Below, one piece after another: positions 29,301-41,200 of a stretch of 64,000 nucleotides of DNA. The number at the start of each line of letters is the position of its first letter. Within the stretch, counting starts at the first letter, position 1. Made by a program: the position numbers and the translations under genes. Origin of the DNA: Enoplosus armatus (taxonomy: Eukaryota; Chordata; Actinopteri; Centrarchiformes; Enoplosidae); assembly GCF_043641665.1 (NCBI RefSeq), contig NC_092186.1:24367001-24431000 (forward strand), read 5' to 3'. Under the pieces are notes generated by a model that saw nothing but the letters and a program-made list of their open reading frames with translations, made no database searches and had not been told where the DNA came from.

Positions 29301-32031
29301 AGTGTGTTTTTATGACGAAATGTGCTCTGATTTTGTAAGGCAGTGAGTAGTAATCTTACTTCCTGTAGTAGGTCACCTGACCGTCCTTCAGGTCAAACTT
29401 GTGAATGAGAGCCTGTCCATCAAACAGGTGGTGGAGAGGCTCATCTCCCACCTCGAAAAGACCTGGACCCATCCTGAGAAGACTGCCGCCCAGCCACGAC
29501 GGTATGACACCTGCACACAGAATCACGGCTTCTGCTCAGTCTTCCTTCTAAGCGCTATGAGGTCAGAGTGAAGAAAATACAGGCCACAGTGGGCCATCTG
29601 TTTGTCCCCCCATTTTCAGTCTTGGTGCTAAGCTAAGCTAAGCTAAGCTAAGGCTAACAGGCTGCCGGTGTTGCCACCAATATTCAGTATTTAGATCACC
29701 AATTTGATAGCTGTTAGCCAAATATCGTGACCCTGTAATATTCAGATATTAGATACAGAGAGGGCCACAAATTCCACAAATCGCGGATGTCAAAATGTGT
29801 GACCCTTTTCTAAATACAGTACTATGGTACCACCATGTTTAGCAACACATCAGAATAGATAGGGTTAGGGTTGTATGATAAAAAGTAAATGTTTTGTGAT
29901 AAAAAAACAAACATTTGCAGTAGCGATGTAGCTGAAAATCCTAGTCAGGTCACAGAATATGGTGTAACACCGGCAGCAGCCTTGTATTTGACGGACAGAG
30001 AGTGGTATCTTCTCTGCCGGAAAGTGTATTTCCCCAAAATGCTGAGCTATTCCTTTAAGATCAAAGTGTCAGCCTTTGCGGAAGTACACCAAGCATACCA
30101 TGTCATTTCAACGTTAGTGTACAGTTGAGACTTTCAATTGTCAAAAAGTGCCAAAAAGAAAAAAAGCTCTCTGTCCTACCGGTGATCTGAGCAGTTATAG
30201 GTTCGTTCAGCTCCTCCACTGTCTCAAAGATCTTCCTGTAGCCTGCAGCAGGATGCTCCACACTGCACAGTAAAATAAAAAAAAAATAAAAAAAAAACGG
30301 AATTTAAGTAACAATTCCATAACGTGACCAAGTCGGAAAGTGAGATCTCCATGTCTTGTTTGATCATAAGGCAGGTGCTATATAAATAATGTGAAAGTAA
30401 GTAAGGAAAAATGCACACGGCCCGTATTTTAGCCCTTAAACAAGCCGTCAGGACTTCAGTAAGGTTGTGATGTCACAACTGTACAGTCACCGCACCCCCA
30501 GCAGGTCACCTGCTCCAGGTACAGCACGCCCACCAAGTACAGGGATGCTCCTCCACCCGCTCAGCCCTGTCTTTCTACATTGACTTTGCCTTTGATTATG
30601 GTCACCATCATATCATTTCATTATAAATTGAATCTTCATCTTTTAATTTAGACAGAAAAAGGTGTGGAGGTGTCCACTCAGTTGTAAGTGTTGAGTTAAA
30701 TAGAATAAAGTTGGATTTTTGACTGAGGGGCTGCAGGAAGGGCCAGCAGAAGATAAATAAGGACTTTTTTTTCGACTGTGAATCACGCAAAGCTGCTCTA
30801 GTGGAGCCCCAGAATAAAAACCTAGAGCTGAAATGAGCAGAACATGGGACCTTTAAAAGACTGGGTTTCTTTTGTGCTGCATGAAAACCTCCGTTTCTGT
30901 GTGCTTCGCCGTCGAATCGGGACGATCTCTAAACGCAATTACATATTCCACGCGTACTGCGCAGGGAGTGATCGACTGGGTTCAGCTGATGCAGATAACG
31001 ACTTACCTGAGATTGAAAGTTCATTCTTGACCTTGGAGACAGTAATTGACAAAACAATCTTACCACGATTTCCACAGTATAGTTTCGGTTGTCTCTCAAG
31101 ATCTTCCTCAGCAAATGGGAGTTTGCTGAGTTACCATAGAATTACAATCAAAATGATTAAGTAAAAAACATTATAATTTAAAATAATCTACAATTCACTG
31201 ACAACTTGGCAAACTCGTTGCTGTTTCCTTGCCCGCTTCTTCACTGCCTGATACAAAACTTTCTTTTTTTCTTTCTCACCACTTTATTTCCATCTATCTG
31301 TCCTTCTTTCTTGATATTTGTGTTTCGTTTTCTCTCTGGCTCTGTCGGTCTGTTCTTTTCCCCCCTGTTTTTACTCTTTCATTCCCTCCATTTTCCTCCT
31401 CTCCATCTATCTGATTTTCTTTCTTTATCAGTCTCTTTCTTTCCCCTCTTGAATCACTAACATCCATCTATCTAACTATCTGTCTATCTATCCATCTATG
31501 AAAATATCGAAATAATCATTGGTTACGTGACTTTTGCATCCAGTAAATCTGAGCCTCATTTTGACATGAGACATAAAAAAAAACTACACCAGTAAAACAA
31601 GCTTGTCTGCGTCTGCTTTGGTTGATAGCAAAGATTTTAGGAGTGCAAAGACTTCAGCTTTTCCTCAGTTATTTAACCGAGGTCTTTCTCCAGGGTGCAG
31701 ACATGATCTTCAATCATTTCACTGGGTTTCCCACTGCTGCAGCAATCACTTTTTCCTGAATCCCGTGTTGAAAAAATCAGAGTTTTGTTTTTCTATCTGT
31801 CATTTAAACTCTACATACAAATATTTTTCTCTGAGAAGGAAAACAACAAACGTCACTGAGTGGCGTCTACTAGTTGCTTTGTCTTATTTCGTTCCTGAGA
31901 AACCGATACATTTGAGCCTCGAAAGGTCTTTTTTTTTTTTTTTTTTTTAAACAGAGCTTTGTTTCTGTCCTCGAACATGTAAAAAACCAGTGGAGAAAAG
32001 AAAGGGAAAGTTTTACTCACCGGCTGGCCAT
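22870..32031 (-). CDS. rpe65: RPE65 retinoid isomerohydrolase
   Basis: Fourteen exons on the minus strand, in transcript order: 32021-32031, 30180-30262, 29360-29510, 28570-28677, 27792-27933, 27373-27520, 26715-26796, 26487-26619, 26114-26256, 25889-26018, 24998-25112, 23815-23909, 23576-23687, 22870-23015. The product has 532 aa (human 533). RPE65 converts all-trans-retinyl ester to 11-cis-retinol in the visual cycle, bound to smooth ER membrane of retinal pigment epithelium. It is a seven-bladed propeller whose iron is held by four histidines, all present: TAHPH (H180), YIHSFG (H241), FHHIN (H314, shifted by a one-residue insertion) and TLHGTY (H527). The PDPCKNIF motif of the membrane-associated segment is kept. 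Strong matches include [36 protein letters not shown] and YGLGLNHF. Exon 5 uses a GC splice donor. The 11-base first coding exon (MASR) lies 1.8 kb upstream of exon 2. Fish have several rpe65 paralogues; which one this is cannot be fixed here. Confidence 0.96.
23544..23570 (-). repeat. (AC)n on the sense strand just after an rpe65 splice donor
   Basis: Plus strand (GT)13. In the rpe65 transcript it is (AC)n, starting six bases after the donor of exon 13 (GACG|GTAGAAC). Confidence 0.92.
23950..24765 (+). repeat. Host dispersed repeat (second copy), split by a TTAA-flanked MITE
   Basis: Begins 'tttactcaagtacttta', contains 'cttctactccactacatttt', 'gcacacattaatgcatcaataattataatcc'-like and 'gaaatgggtcattctgca' blocks, and ends 'acttaagtaaaagatctga..cttcttccacca'. 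It is the same family, in opposite orientation, as the repeat at 12275-14275. It also contains a (TA)n tract at 24246-24269. It lies in an rpe65 intron. Confidence 0.75.
24347..24670. mobile_element. AGGTCCCATAT MITE (TTAA-flanked), copy 1
   Basis: Ends AGGTCCCATAT and ATATGGGACCT, flanked by TTAA at 24343-24346 and 24671-24674. Length 324 bp with an internal G-run (24540-24554) and no coding sequence. TTAA duplications suggest mobilisation by a piggyBac-type transposase. Two further copies are in the window (about 30325-30854 and 32960-33391). Confidence 0.85.
24945..24991 (-). repeat. (AC)n on the sense strand just after an rpe65 splice donor
   Basis: Plus strand (GT)n of about 23 units. 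In the rpe65 transcript it is (AC)n beginning six bases after the donor of exon 11 (CAGG|GTAATAA). Confidence 0.94.
25385..25480 (-). repeat. LINE-type 3' end fragment
   Basis: On the minus strand it reads 'gttgtgcatatgacaataaagaacttgaaactcg', the usual ending of a fish LINE family with a 'gacaataaa..cttgaa' tail, after 'gaaggatttcattgccaatgactgcttc'. A C-run interrupts it. It is in an rpe65 intron. The surrounding 25480-25850 is AT-rich without recognised content. Confidence 0.5.
25862..25881 (-). repeat. (AC)n on the sense strand just after an rpe65 splice donor
   Basis: Plus strand (GT)10. In the rpe65 transcript it is (AC)n directly after the donor of exon 10 (AGG|GTGAGTGC). The same intron has a short (GT)4 near its 3' splice site (sense of 25119-25128). 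Confidence 0.9.
26262..26300 (-). repeat. (GT)n on the sense strand just before an rpe65 3' splice site
   Basis: Plus strand (AC)n of about 19 units. In the rpe65 transcript it is (GT)n ending a few bases before the acceptor of exon 9 (GTTGTAG|ACATGG). Confidence 0.94.
26330..26460. repeat. Minisatellite of about 22-24-bp units
   Basis: Five to six units of the type 'gtggtcattttgcgtctcttt', with variants 'gtggtcgttgtgtgtc'. It lies in the rpe65 intron between exons 8 and 9. Frames of alternating Leu/Val/Cys/Ser are repeat artefacts. Confidence 0.85.
29631..29655. repeat. (AGCTA)n short tandem
   Basis: Five AGCTA units in rpe65 intron 3. Confidence 0.8.
30325..30854. mobile_element. AGGTCCCATAT MITE, copy 2 (5' end degraded)
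   Basis: Shares with copy 1 the blocks 'catgtcttgt', 'cacggcccgtatt', 'aaggttgtgatgtcacaac', 'gctgcaggaagggccag', 'agaagataaataagga' and 'gtggagccccagaataaaa', ending ACATGGGACCTTTAA. Longer in the middle than copy 1 because it keeps 'cccccagcaggtcacctgctcc'. It lies between rpe65 exons 1 and 2. Confidence 0.8.
31206..31500. repeat. Pyrimidine-rich low-complexity tract
   Basis: Long C/T-rich stretch with TTTCTTTCT, CCTTCTTTC and ATCTATCT units in rpe65 intron 1. The Leu/Phe/Ser-rich frames here are compositional. Confidence 0.8.
31926..31948. repeat. T-run
   Basis: About 20 T in rpe65 intron 1, near the first coding exon. Confidence 0.9.
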
Positions 32032-32146
32032 GCTGCTGTATTCTCCACACACTTACACACAAGTAGTCTGCAGAAATGAGACTCTGGCTTGCATTTAAAC
32101 CACACACAGACTTCCTGTGGTGAGGGATGGAAACTGGACCCCCTCC

Positions 32147-32335
32147 TCTCATTTTCTCCTCCCCTTTTCCATCCTTGCTCGCTTCCCCAAACCCCTCCCC
32201 CTTTCCTCTGCATTTCCCTCTCTTCCCCTGTTTTCCTTTCATGCCTTTTGCTCTCCCCTGCTCCCTCTTCCTCCTCTACTCTTCCCCCTCCTCCTCCTCC
32301 TTCTCCTCCCCCCCCCCCCCCTCCTCTGGTCTTAT
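32147..32335 (-). promoter_or_regulatory. Polypurine/polypyrimidine tract just upstream of rpe65
   Basis: The plus strand is almost entirely C and T for about 190 bases, ending in (CTC)n and 14 C. On the rpe65 sense strand it is a polypurine tract beginning about 115 bases upstream of the ATG. Such tracts can form triplex DNA and often lie in vertebrate promoters; any role here is inference. Confidence 0.5.
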
Positions 32336-32959
32336 CCAGAGCTGAACAAGCCAGCTTTGTCTGTTCTCCTTTCAGTCGTTTGGCCCTCGGCTCCATGCAG
32401 AATGTTCTCCGGGCCCCCAAACAAGGTCTTTGTCAACCTGGGAACACAAACACTCAAACACCTACCGATGATGTGGGTCAAACTAATAAAGTCAGCTTTT
32501 AAAAGCTGTGTGTTGGAGTTGTTTTTTTTACACGCGGATATGCGCGCAGAAATCCTGTCTAATTAGTTCCAGACAGCCTCGACAAAAACACTCAGCAACA
32601 ATTTTAATTGGCTAGCGTTGGAGAGGGAGGAAGAGCGACAGAAAAAAGGAGGGAGGGAGTGAATGATTAATGTCTATTTTTTTTGTTATCCCCTGTCATT
32701 TTGATAAATGAAAGTTGAACACTGAATATAAGGATGAAAGGGTGAATTAACATCAATGGTTGCATTAATAAGGGTTAAAAGGAGCAGTAATCTGCCTTCT
32801 AAGTGTTTTGTGTGTTGCTGCTGACCGCAGGTTAACAAACTGTTGCTGGTGCCCGCTAATGGCCCCAACTGGCTGAAAAGTTCATCACACCCCACAATAT
32901 GACTTTTGTTCGACAGAATGAAAAACATACTCATGATTTTTGCCATGGGGGGGGACCAA

Positions 32960-33391
32960 AAATGGCATTATTAATACTGTGAAAGTATCAAAACGCTCAG
33001 TCCACAGAGAAATGCACACAGCCCGTATTCAGACACTGTGCCTTTAAAGGAGCCGTCAGGACATCTGTAAGGTTGTGATGTCACAACTATACAGTCACGC
33101 CCCCAGCAGGTCATCTGCTCCACACGCAGCACCACCCACCAAGTACAGGGACGCTCACCCACCCGCTCAGTCTGTCTAAGTTATTGGACCACTTTGCTCA
33201 GGACTACTCTTCAGGTTTTTGGAGGTTGTTCAGTCTGTCTAAAACGGCTTGTTTCAGACGGGGGGGGGGGGGGGGCTGAGGGGGCTGCAGGGCCAGTAGG
33301 ACTTTTTTGAACTGTGAATCATGTAAAACTACTCTAGTAGAGTCCCAGAATAAAAATATAGAGCTGGAAATGAGTATATTATGGGACCTTT
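32960..33391. mobile_element. AGGTCCCATAT MITE, copy 3 (5' end missing)
   Basis: Matches copies 1 and 2 from 'aatactgtgaaagtatcaaaacgctcagtcc' to the terminal TATTATGGGACCT followed by TTAA at 33392-33395. The left terminal inverted repeat is lost. A G-run is at 33260-33275. It keeps the middle 'ccaccaagtacagggacgctc' block shared with copy 2. Confidence 0.8.
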
Positions 33392-33881
33392 AAGGATTGA
33401 GGATATGGTTAGTAGCTCACCACTTTCAGGCGTCATCCTCTGGGAACCATGAATATCCACAACTCATGGCCATGGTAACTGAGTCACTGGATATCCTGTG
33501 TAAAAAAAGGTGACAATATGACCAAAGGGTGGCGCTAGGGGAAAGCAAGGTTCAATTTTGACCTGCTAGACTTAGAATAAAGCCACTTTTACAGGACGTT
33601 TTGGGTGTGTTAACCATTAGTGTCACTAGCAAATAAGCAGTTTAGATAACTGGATTAAACTGGGCTTACTTAAAACCTGCTTGGTTAAAAGCGTATTCTT
33701 CATTAAGGTGGTAAATGAAATGGAAATGTTTAGTTTCTATTGACTGTTTAGGTTGCAGTCACATTTTAGTACCAGGTATAGTTAATAATACACAGTATGT
33801 GTTCAGTCCTCATGGCACACATCATTTCACACGCTAACAGAAACAAGACAGAGGCATATAAATACAAGTTTGTTGAACATG

Positions 33882-33887
33882 TTTATT
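33882..33887 (-). terminator. Candidate depdc1 polyadenylation signal
   Basis: AATAAA on the minus strand about 1.4 kb after the depdc1 stop. It is the only clear signal I noticed in that stretch, so the 3' UTR would contain the long (GT)n tract at 34952-35067. Confidence 0.4.
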
Positions 33888-34951
33888 TCCCAGGGTTTTG
33901 CATAGTAAACAATGTAGAGGAAGAGCACAGCTGTGTTGGTGTACTAAATTCACTCCCCTCTGTAAAAGTCTTTGCCAAAACACTGCTGATGAGTGCACAT
34001 ATGGTTAGACACACACACACACACACCATTTGATCTGAGGTATGGACAAACATATCAGGGTAGAACTAATACTTCATTTAAGATAAATAAAAAACAAAAA
34101 GGGACAGCTTGACATTTTGAGTCAAGCTTGTTACATTTCAACAAGCAATAGGTGCAGCCAATAGCCACTTCACTGTTATTAAATAATGAATGATGTTGTA
34201 GCAACAGTTTACCCAAACTATGATGTATCTGATGAAACCTTCTGTAGGGAATCTAACATGCATTAAATATGTATAAATTAACCATTCGGATGATGACACT
34301 TACTGGCCGCCCACAATGCCTAAATCCAGTGCAAAACATTTCTCTGGCCAGTAAACTAAGCAGGGGTGGGTTTGAGATTAAGCACACAAACGCAAGGAAT
34401 AAAAGAAACGAGCTCCATTTAAGAGTTGTATATGAAAAAGCCTGAAAATCAAAAGATCCCCTATGAGAAAACCTAAAACGTTACTGTAAAAATGCCTTTA
34501 AAAAAAAAAAACATACCACACAAATGAAACAGAAGGAAAAAGAAAGCCAGAGGCAAAAGGACAAGAATGAACATTTTGAGAAAAAAAAGGTTCAACATCA
34601 AAAGACTAAGTTAAGTCCTAAAGTAAAGTAGTAAAGTCTATACAAACAGTTAACACGACAAGAACCACTTCAAGAAGAGACATATCTAGCACTGCTCCCA
34701 ATGTCATCATTCATATAAATTACGAAATCTACCATCTAATTGTTCCCATATGGACCAGTGATATCAGAATTGCATATTTTTTACCTCCCAAAATGCACTC
34801 TGAGGCTTGTACACAGACACACACACACACACACAAAAAAACGTAACATTTTACAGAAATGCTGCTTCATAAAAAGAAAAATGTTATATTTGAACACAGT
34901 AATTAACGTGAACTGCTCCAAGTCTACCTGCCTTCATCTTACTCAGCTGTC

Positions 34952-35068
<117 letters not shown>

Positions 35069-35280
35069 CATGAATACACACATTTAACCATTGTAGAAGT
35101 CTTCCAGCCAGCATTCACTCTCATATTAGCACATAAATGAGACACAGTTGGATTAAAAGTATTCCCAATGCGACAAGGAAAAAGTTAAAGGCCGCAAAGA
35201 GAAGTGAATTTTCCAACATCTCTTGGGAAAACTGATGTAAAGGCTGCGGCTTCTATAATGGTAACACCTGTGTGGTTAGT

Positions 35281-38200
35281 TTAGTTCCTGATGCTGAAAG
35301 CTTTGGTTTTCTTGATGTTGATGAGGGGAGGTTTAATCTTTGGCTTGTTGGTTTCCCGGTCTGAGGAGGGTAACCGGCGACTGTAGATATCTGGGTATTG
35401 CTTCTGAAACTAAAGCAAAGACGATAAAACTCATGATCGAGTGATTGATTTTCTGCGTTCACATAATAGCAATTTCCTGATAATATAAATGACCTTAACC
35501 CACTGGGGAAAAAAAAGAAAAAAAAGAATTTGAGGTCTGTCAAGTTACTCTTTGTCATAGTTGAAAGTCATAATTGCCAAATTTGAAGACCACTGAAAGT
35601 AGTCAATAACATTCAATGGTAAGTTACAAACACCAATGTCAACAAAACCTTACGAAGGTTTAATATTTCAGCAAATGCTTCGCAAGCTAAAAAAATGTCA
35701 TTTCATATCTACACTGTTCAAAATAGGACCCGGAATAAGTGGAGCTGCAGCTTTGAGTGGAGCAGAATGACTTAATAGTTGAAAACATAGCAATGGTGTG
35801 CAGAATGCTGAACTAGATCCCAGTTTGATTTAACTGGTAGACAGACTGCTGCCTGGATATGCAAGTATGAACTTATTTTGGGTCATCAAATCAACGAAAG
35901 ACAGATGCCCATCCAGATCCTTGGTAAATTGAGAACTTTGTGAAAAAAACAAACTTCTGACGGAGCACTAGAGGAGTGTTTTGTTACCTGCTTAAGTTTC
36001 TTGCGTCTGTCCTTCTCACTTATGTTTTGATCCGTCAGCAGGATCTCCAACAACTCCTCCATGGCCTTCTGGGAGGATGCCAGCTTTTGCTGTTCAAACT
36101 CAGCGCCGCTAATCTGATGGCAAAACGCGTAGATGGGCATGGGAGTGCAAACTGGATCGCCACCATCGACATCAGAGACGCCATCGATTGGGACCTGGGG
36201 TCGGGAGAAAGACATATAAATACAGCAGTGTGGACAGTGTGAAAGATTGAGAGCACGCAACTAAGAGTAGCAGTAGTAGAAACACTACCTCTACTACGAA
36301 GCAGGTAGATTACAGTGGGGGCTAATTTACACTCGCCCTACTGTTCATTCACTTCTGTCACTCTCCAGCTTTGCTGCATCTGCTGAAGCCTCGCTAGGCT
36401 AGTTTTAAGCTAGCAGTTAAACGGTCAGTTAAGGTGGAGACTGCTGCTGCTTTCATTTATGGCGGGAGGGGGCGGGGGGTCATGTTCAAACTGAAAAGGG
36501 GTTTTAAGTTTAATGACTGGTTATTGACTAGTTTGTAATAAGCTAAAAATAGAATCAAATCTATATATTGATGCCACATCCAAAAAGTGGATTTGCCCTC
36601 ATTCCTGTTTTAACCGGAATTGCAGCGGGTCTGGGCCCTATACTGTGAACATGTACCGAGTTCACAACTGTACTGTATAGTTTATACTGTATATGTATTA
36701 ATCAAGCTGAGGTGTCTCTACAAATACATTGTATAACATTGTTTACTACTGCATCAGTTGTTTGTGTATGTGGTTTTCAACTCGTTCATGTTCACCCAGG
36801 ATGCAGGATGTGTGTAAACGTATACAGTTTAAGGGTGTACCTGTGCTGTGCGAAGGTATTGTATATGGTCATTGATAGCACTGAGCAGGTACTCCGGGAC
36901 CGAGAGGATGCTTTGCTGATTGTCCATTAGAAACGACACCAGTCTGGTAGCCAACAGCTCGTCCAAATCGCACTCCTCGGCGCAGCCCAGGACACAGCCT
37001 GAAAACGTGTGAACCATCTGGAACGAGAAGCACAAAGGCTAGACGGGTAAATAAAGACGGTCAAACCGGCCACTGAGACACAAATGGATGATATGTCACT
37101 GATCGCCAGGAAGGACATGGTTGTTTGTTAGTTCTAGAGGTTAAGTGGCTCACCAATGTGCGGGTGCCAATGGCAGGGTGGAGGCGGGGCATGTCCACGT
37201 TCTGGCTGATGCGCGACATCATCCTCATGAGGAGCTGCAGCTTCCTGCGCGAGGCGGGGGGGAGGAGGAGGGTGCAAAGCTGCAGTGCCTCGATGGCCAC
37301 GCGCTCGCACTGAGGCTGGAGAAGGCCTGCGCACACACACACACACACACACACGGTCACACAGTAATGATGACGGAGACAGGTGAATTCTGTGGCACTG
37401 TCAGTGCAGAAACATTAGAATCACTCTTTGTGGGCACATTCATCCATCACTACTACATCACATACATTAGATTTGACAAATGGATGGATTGATGGATGGA
37501 TGGATGGATGGATGGATGACGAGATGAATCGACTACAGCTACGGTGCAACATGATCCAGGACAGTATAATGTGCATCGCGGCCCTGCATGGATATCTCCT
37601 AGTTCATCTGGACATTTCAGTCACAGATCCAGTCATAAAAGGTGTTGTGGGAATACTATTACTGTAGTGTTTGCATGATAAGATTCTCTACTCGTGGGTA
37701 AACGACTTCATGACTTTGCGACACTTCATCTGGAGAAAGAAATATATTGAGACCTCATTTCAGCAGGTCCGGTTTGTAAATTCTTTCGGTTAAAGAAAAC
37801 ATGGCAAAGCAGGCAATTTATAATGTGCTGCATATCTTAAAACGATCTAATCTGTAATGTAACAAGTTGCACATCTTTTAACCTTTCCTTAGTTTGTTCT
37901 GGTCGATATGTTTACTGGAACCGTGGAAATGTTAAAATAACACAGACAACCAAAAAAAAAAAAGAAATCATTTCATCACATCATCATGCTTCGAGTTCAA
38001 CAGGAGTCGTGTTTCTACGTTAAAACCTTGCATACCGGTCGTGGTTAGATGGCGTTAGTTCGTAGATTAGACATCAACAGACAAGCAGACACACAGACGG
38101 GTAGATGTGAAGAGGGTCTTACTGTGCTTAGGTTTGGGTTGGGGGGGCTGGGAGTTGCTGGTGGGCACACAGATAGGCGGTTTGAACAGTGAAACGGGTC

Positions 38201-41200
38201 GAGGCGGCTTCGACACATCCAGAGAGCTGAGGCAGCGCCGGACAACAGCGGGTGCGGGGAGCGTCCAAAGATTAGACGTACTGGAGACGGGTCTGAACCC
38301 ACTAGGTCCTGGAGTGGCATGAGACCCTTGTACTTTGGCCTTAGCAGATGAAGAGAGGGAGGAGAAAGGATGACAGGAGGAAGAGGAGGGGTGACTGGAG
38401 GACAACGAGGGGGGGCGTGAAGATGAGGGGGAGTGATGCTGGTCTGCAGGAGTGTTCACGTTAAGGCAGCTGGTTGCTCGGCCCTGCCACTTGGTCTCCA
38501 TGACGTCTTCCTCCCTGGTTTCCATGACAATGTCCAGACAGCTGCCTACACTGCGTGGCCGCAAGGAATGCGCAACTACAGACAGTCTGTTTCTGGCAGT
38601 ACCTCCAGGAGCGTTTTCACAACTAATGGAGTTTGCTTTGGATACAGATGTAAAGTCTGTATGACTATGGGGTGTTGTGATGGCAGGGCTGTCATCCTGG
38701 CTCCTGTTGCTATAGGCGCAGGATGCCAGGCTGTTATTGGACAGGAACAGCTGTTGACGAGTGAGAGGGGCAGAGTCGTCTAGGATAGTTTCCAGTGAGC
38801 AACTTCTGGTTCGAGGCCTCGTGTAACCAGCTGTACTCAGGCTCATGCAGCTGCCTCCTAACTGACCGTCTCCTGCACTGGCGATGCCTCCTTTCAGTGC
38901 TGCCAGCCGTGACTGAAGCTTCCCACCAAGCACCTCTCTCATCGGCGACTCCGTCTCATCACACATCCCCTGTCTGAGCAGCGACAGGAGGAGGCACTCT
39001 GTGGAGCGGAAAGATGTCTTGGCCGGAGGGGGGGCTGAGGGGAGGTCAGGCTTCTTGCGCTTCCCATGTTGGTGTGTCGCGGGCGCTGCAACGTACCCAC
39101 AAAACACTGAGAGCAGATGCGGAGACAAAGAGAGAGCCAAGCGGCGGCAGGCAGAGTGTAAGTGCAAGCGGACAGTGAAGGGGAGGGAGAGGGTTTAGTT
39201 ACTTCAAACCTTTACTGTACATACAGAACCATCAGCTGGTCAGAGACAACACATAACAGGCATACACACAGAGAGCACAGCTGCTCGTATTGCTGTTAGG
39301 ACTCCACCAACAGAAGTGACAACAACCTCTGTTAGCAGTCAAAAGGCACTGTTAAGAGGTCAAAGCATGCAACCGCAGCACGTCAACATGATTGAGCAAC
39401 AAGATCCTGCAGACAATCCTGTCAGTTTGAGCATCATTTCCCTGTAACACAACAGCATTCACTAGAAATAAGCACTGTAAAAGCACTTCCATTTAACAGC
39501 TGTTTCGCGGTCAGGAGTAACAGGAAACAGGCTGATGAAATCAGTCCCTGATACCTACCCAGGACGTTGATAAATAGTTCATACAGTTCGTATGTGAGTA
39601 AAGGCTGCGGAAGGCTGTAGAAGTAATCAGACACTGTTTTGAAGACATCTCTCTCAAAGCCAGGATAGGACGGCTGTGCGCTGTCGTACTTCGGCCCTAG
39701 AAATAAACAGCAGGTTATTGCAGCGATCATGGGAGTGAAGGACATTACATTCATAATCCCAACCCAAACCTATGTATGGGTTTTAATTTTCTAACTAAGT
39801 GTATCTTTTTACTGAATCTTGCACATGATCTAATTATAATGAAAGCTAATGAGATAACTGCTAATATGTAGTTTGTAAAGTAATTCTTTAAATGGTATTT
39901 ATCATAGACTGTATATAAAGATGGATGCTGCTTCTCCACCTGTACAAAAATGAAGCCAAAAAAATGAACGCGTGAACAAACATCAGCGTGATAAGAACGG
40001 GGGAGGCGGGGAGTTTATGACCTATACTGCCACCAGGGGGGGCAATAGAGACGTTTTGGATTCACTTTTGGGGAGCTGTCATGTCATCCATCATTATAAA
40101 CAGTCTACGGTATTTATATGTCAAACTTTGGAAAGTCAAAATGAAGGTGTTGAAAAAGTATGCAGCCAGCAACATTAAAATTAGTTTTTCTTTCTGGTCG
40201 ATTCTTACAGCTTGATTCCACCGGGCACAGCTGACACAGAAATGGCATAGAGCATCCAGTCAGGTTTCAAAATGAAACAACCTGTGCAGACTTTCAATCG
40301 TATAAACACAATTAAAACTGACAACAAAAAAAATGAAACCATTCAACTATGTAGCCTCCTTATCCATGGTGAAAGCAAAACACAATCAAGGGAAAATGAC
40401 CAAATCAAAAACTGAGTAAATCAACGAAATCGGGCAACACGCTTCTGAAATGCTCCCGGTGGAGGGTGAAGCCGTGCCTGGTGGAATCAAGGTGTTAGCA
40501 ATGCCCATGCAGGACAGTGGTGCTTCTTCTACTCACAGTTGGCCAGGGTCTTCATGGCAGACAAAACCCAGTCTGGAAGGTCATCTAGGAGGGATGATTA
40601 ACAGGTTGCCAGTTATAGTATATTGTACTGTTTGTGGGTTGTATTACCTAAAAAACTAATATAATAATAAAAACAATTTAAGTCATACACAGAATCTAAA
40701 TATCCAGCGAAAGATGTGTTCAAATAGAGAAGACAACTTTGAATACCACCAGTGTATGATCATTTCTGTGCTTGCTTGTGACGCAAAAGTTTTTTTTTTT
40801 GTTTATGTATAAACCTACTGGTCTTGTCGTCCAGTGTGACCACTCCATGCTTGTTGACTTTGGTCATATTATGGATGATGTTCTGTGGGTTTACATAACG
40901 TTGGTCCAAAACCTCATCAAGAGATGAAACACCCAGAATCCTCTGCAGGCTGAAACACAACAAACAAGGTTTCGTCACACAAAATAACCTTCCTCCTCCC
41001 CATCTGCGGTTATTTGAGTAAAAAGAAACTTGTGCTTTGGGACAAACATGTAATTTCAGTCTAGTAATAACATAATGAGCCATACTACTTTCCAACACAA
41101 CAATTTCCATAATAGTCTAAGACACAAAAAAATGCTTTTCCAGTTCAATGTGTGCGTTTATACTGGGTCAGGGTGGTGTCTCTCCAGATCTCCTGTTCAT

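Noticed and set aside
32013..32502. Gly/Glu/Arg-rich and Pro/Leu/Ser-rich frames upstream of rpe65
   Set aside because: They come from the polypurine/polypyrimidine tract and overlap the rpe65 first exon.
38433..38783. Plus-strand frames over 38.1-39.2 kb
   Set aside because: Antisense shadows of the large depdc1 exon 8.
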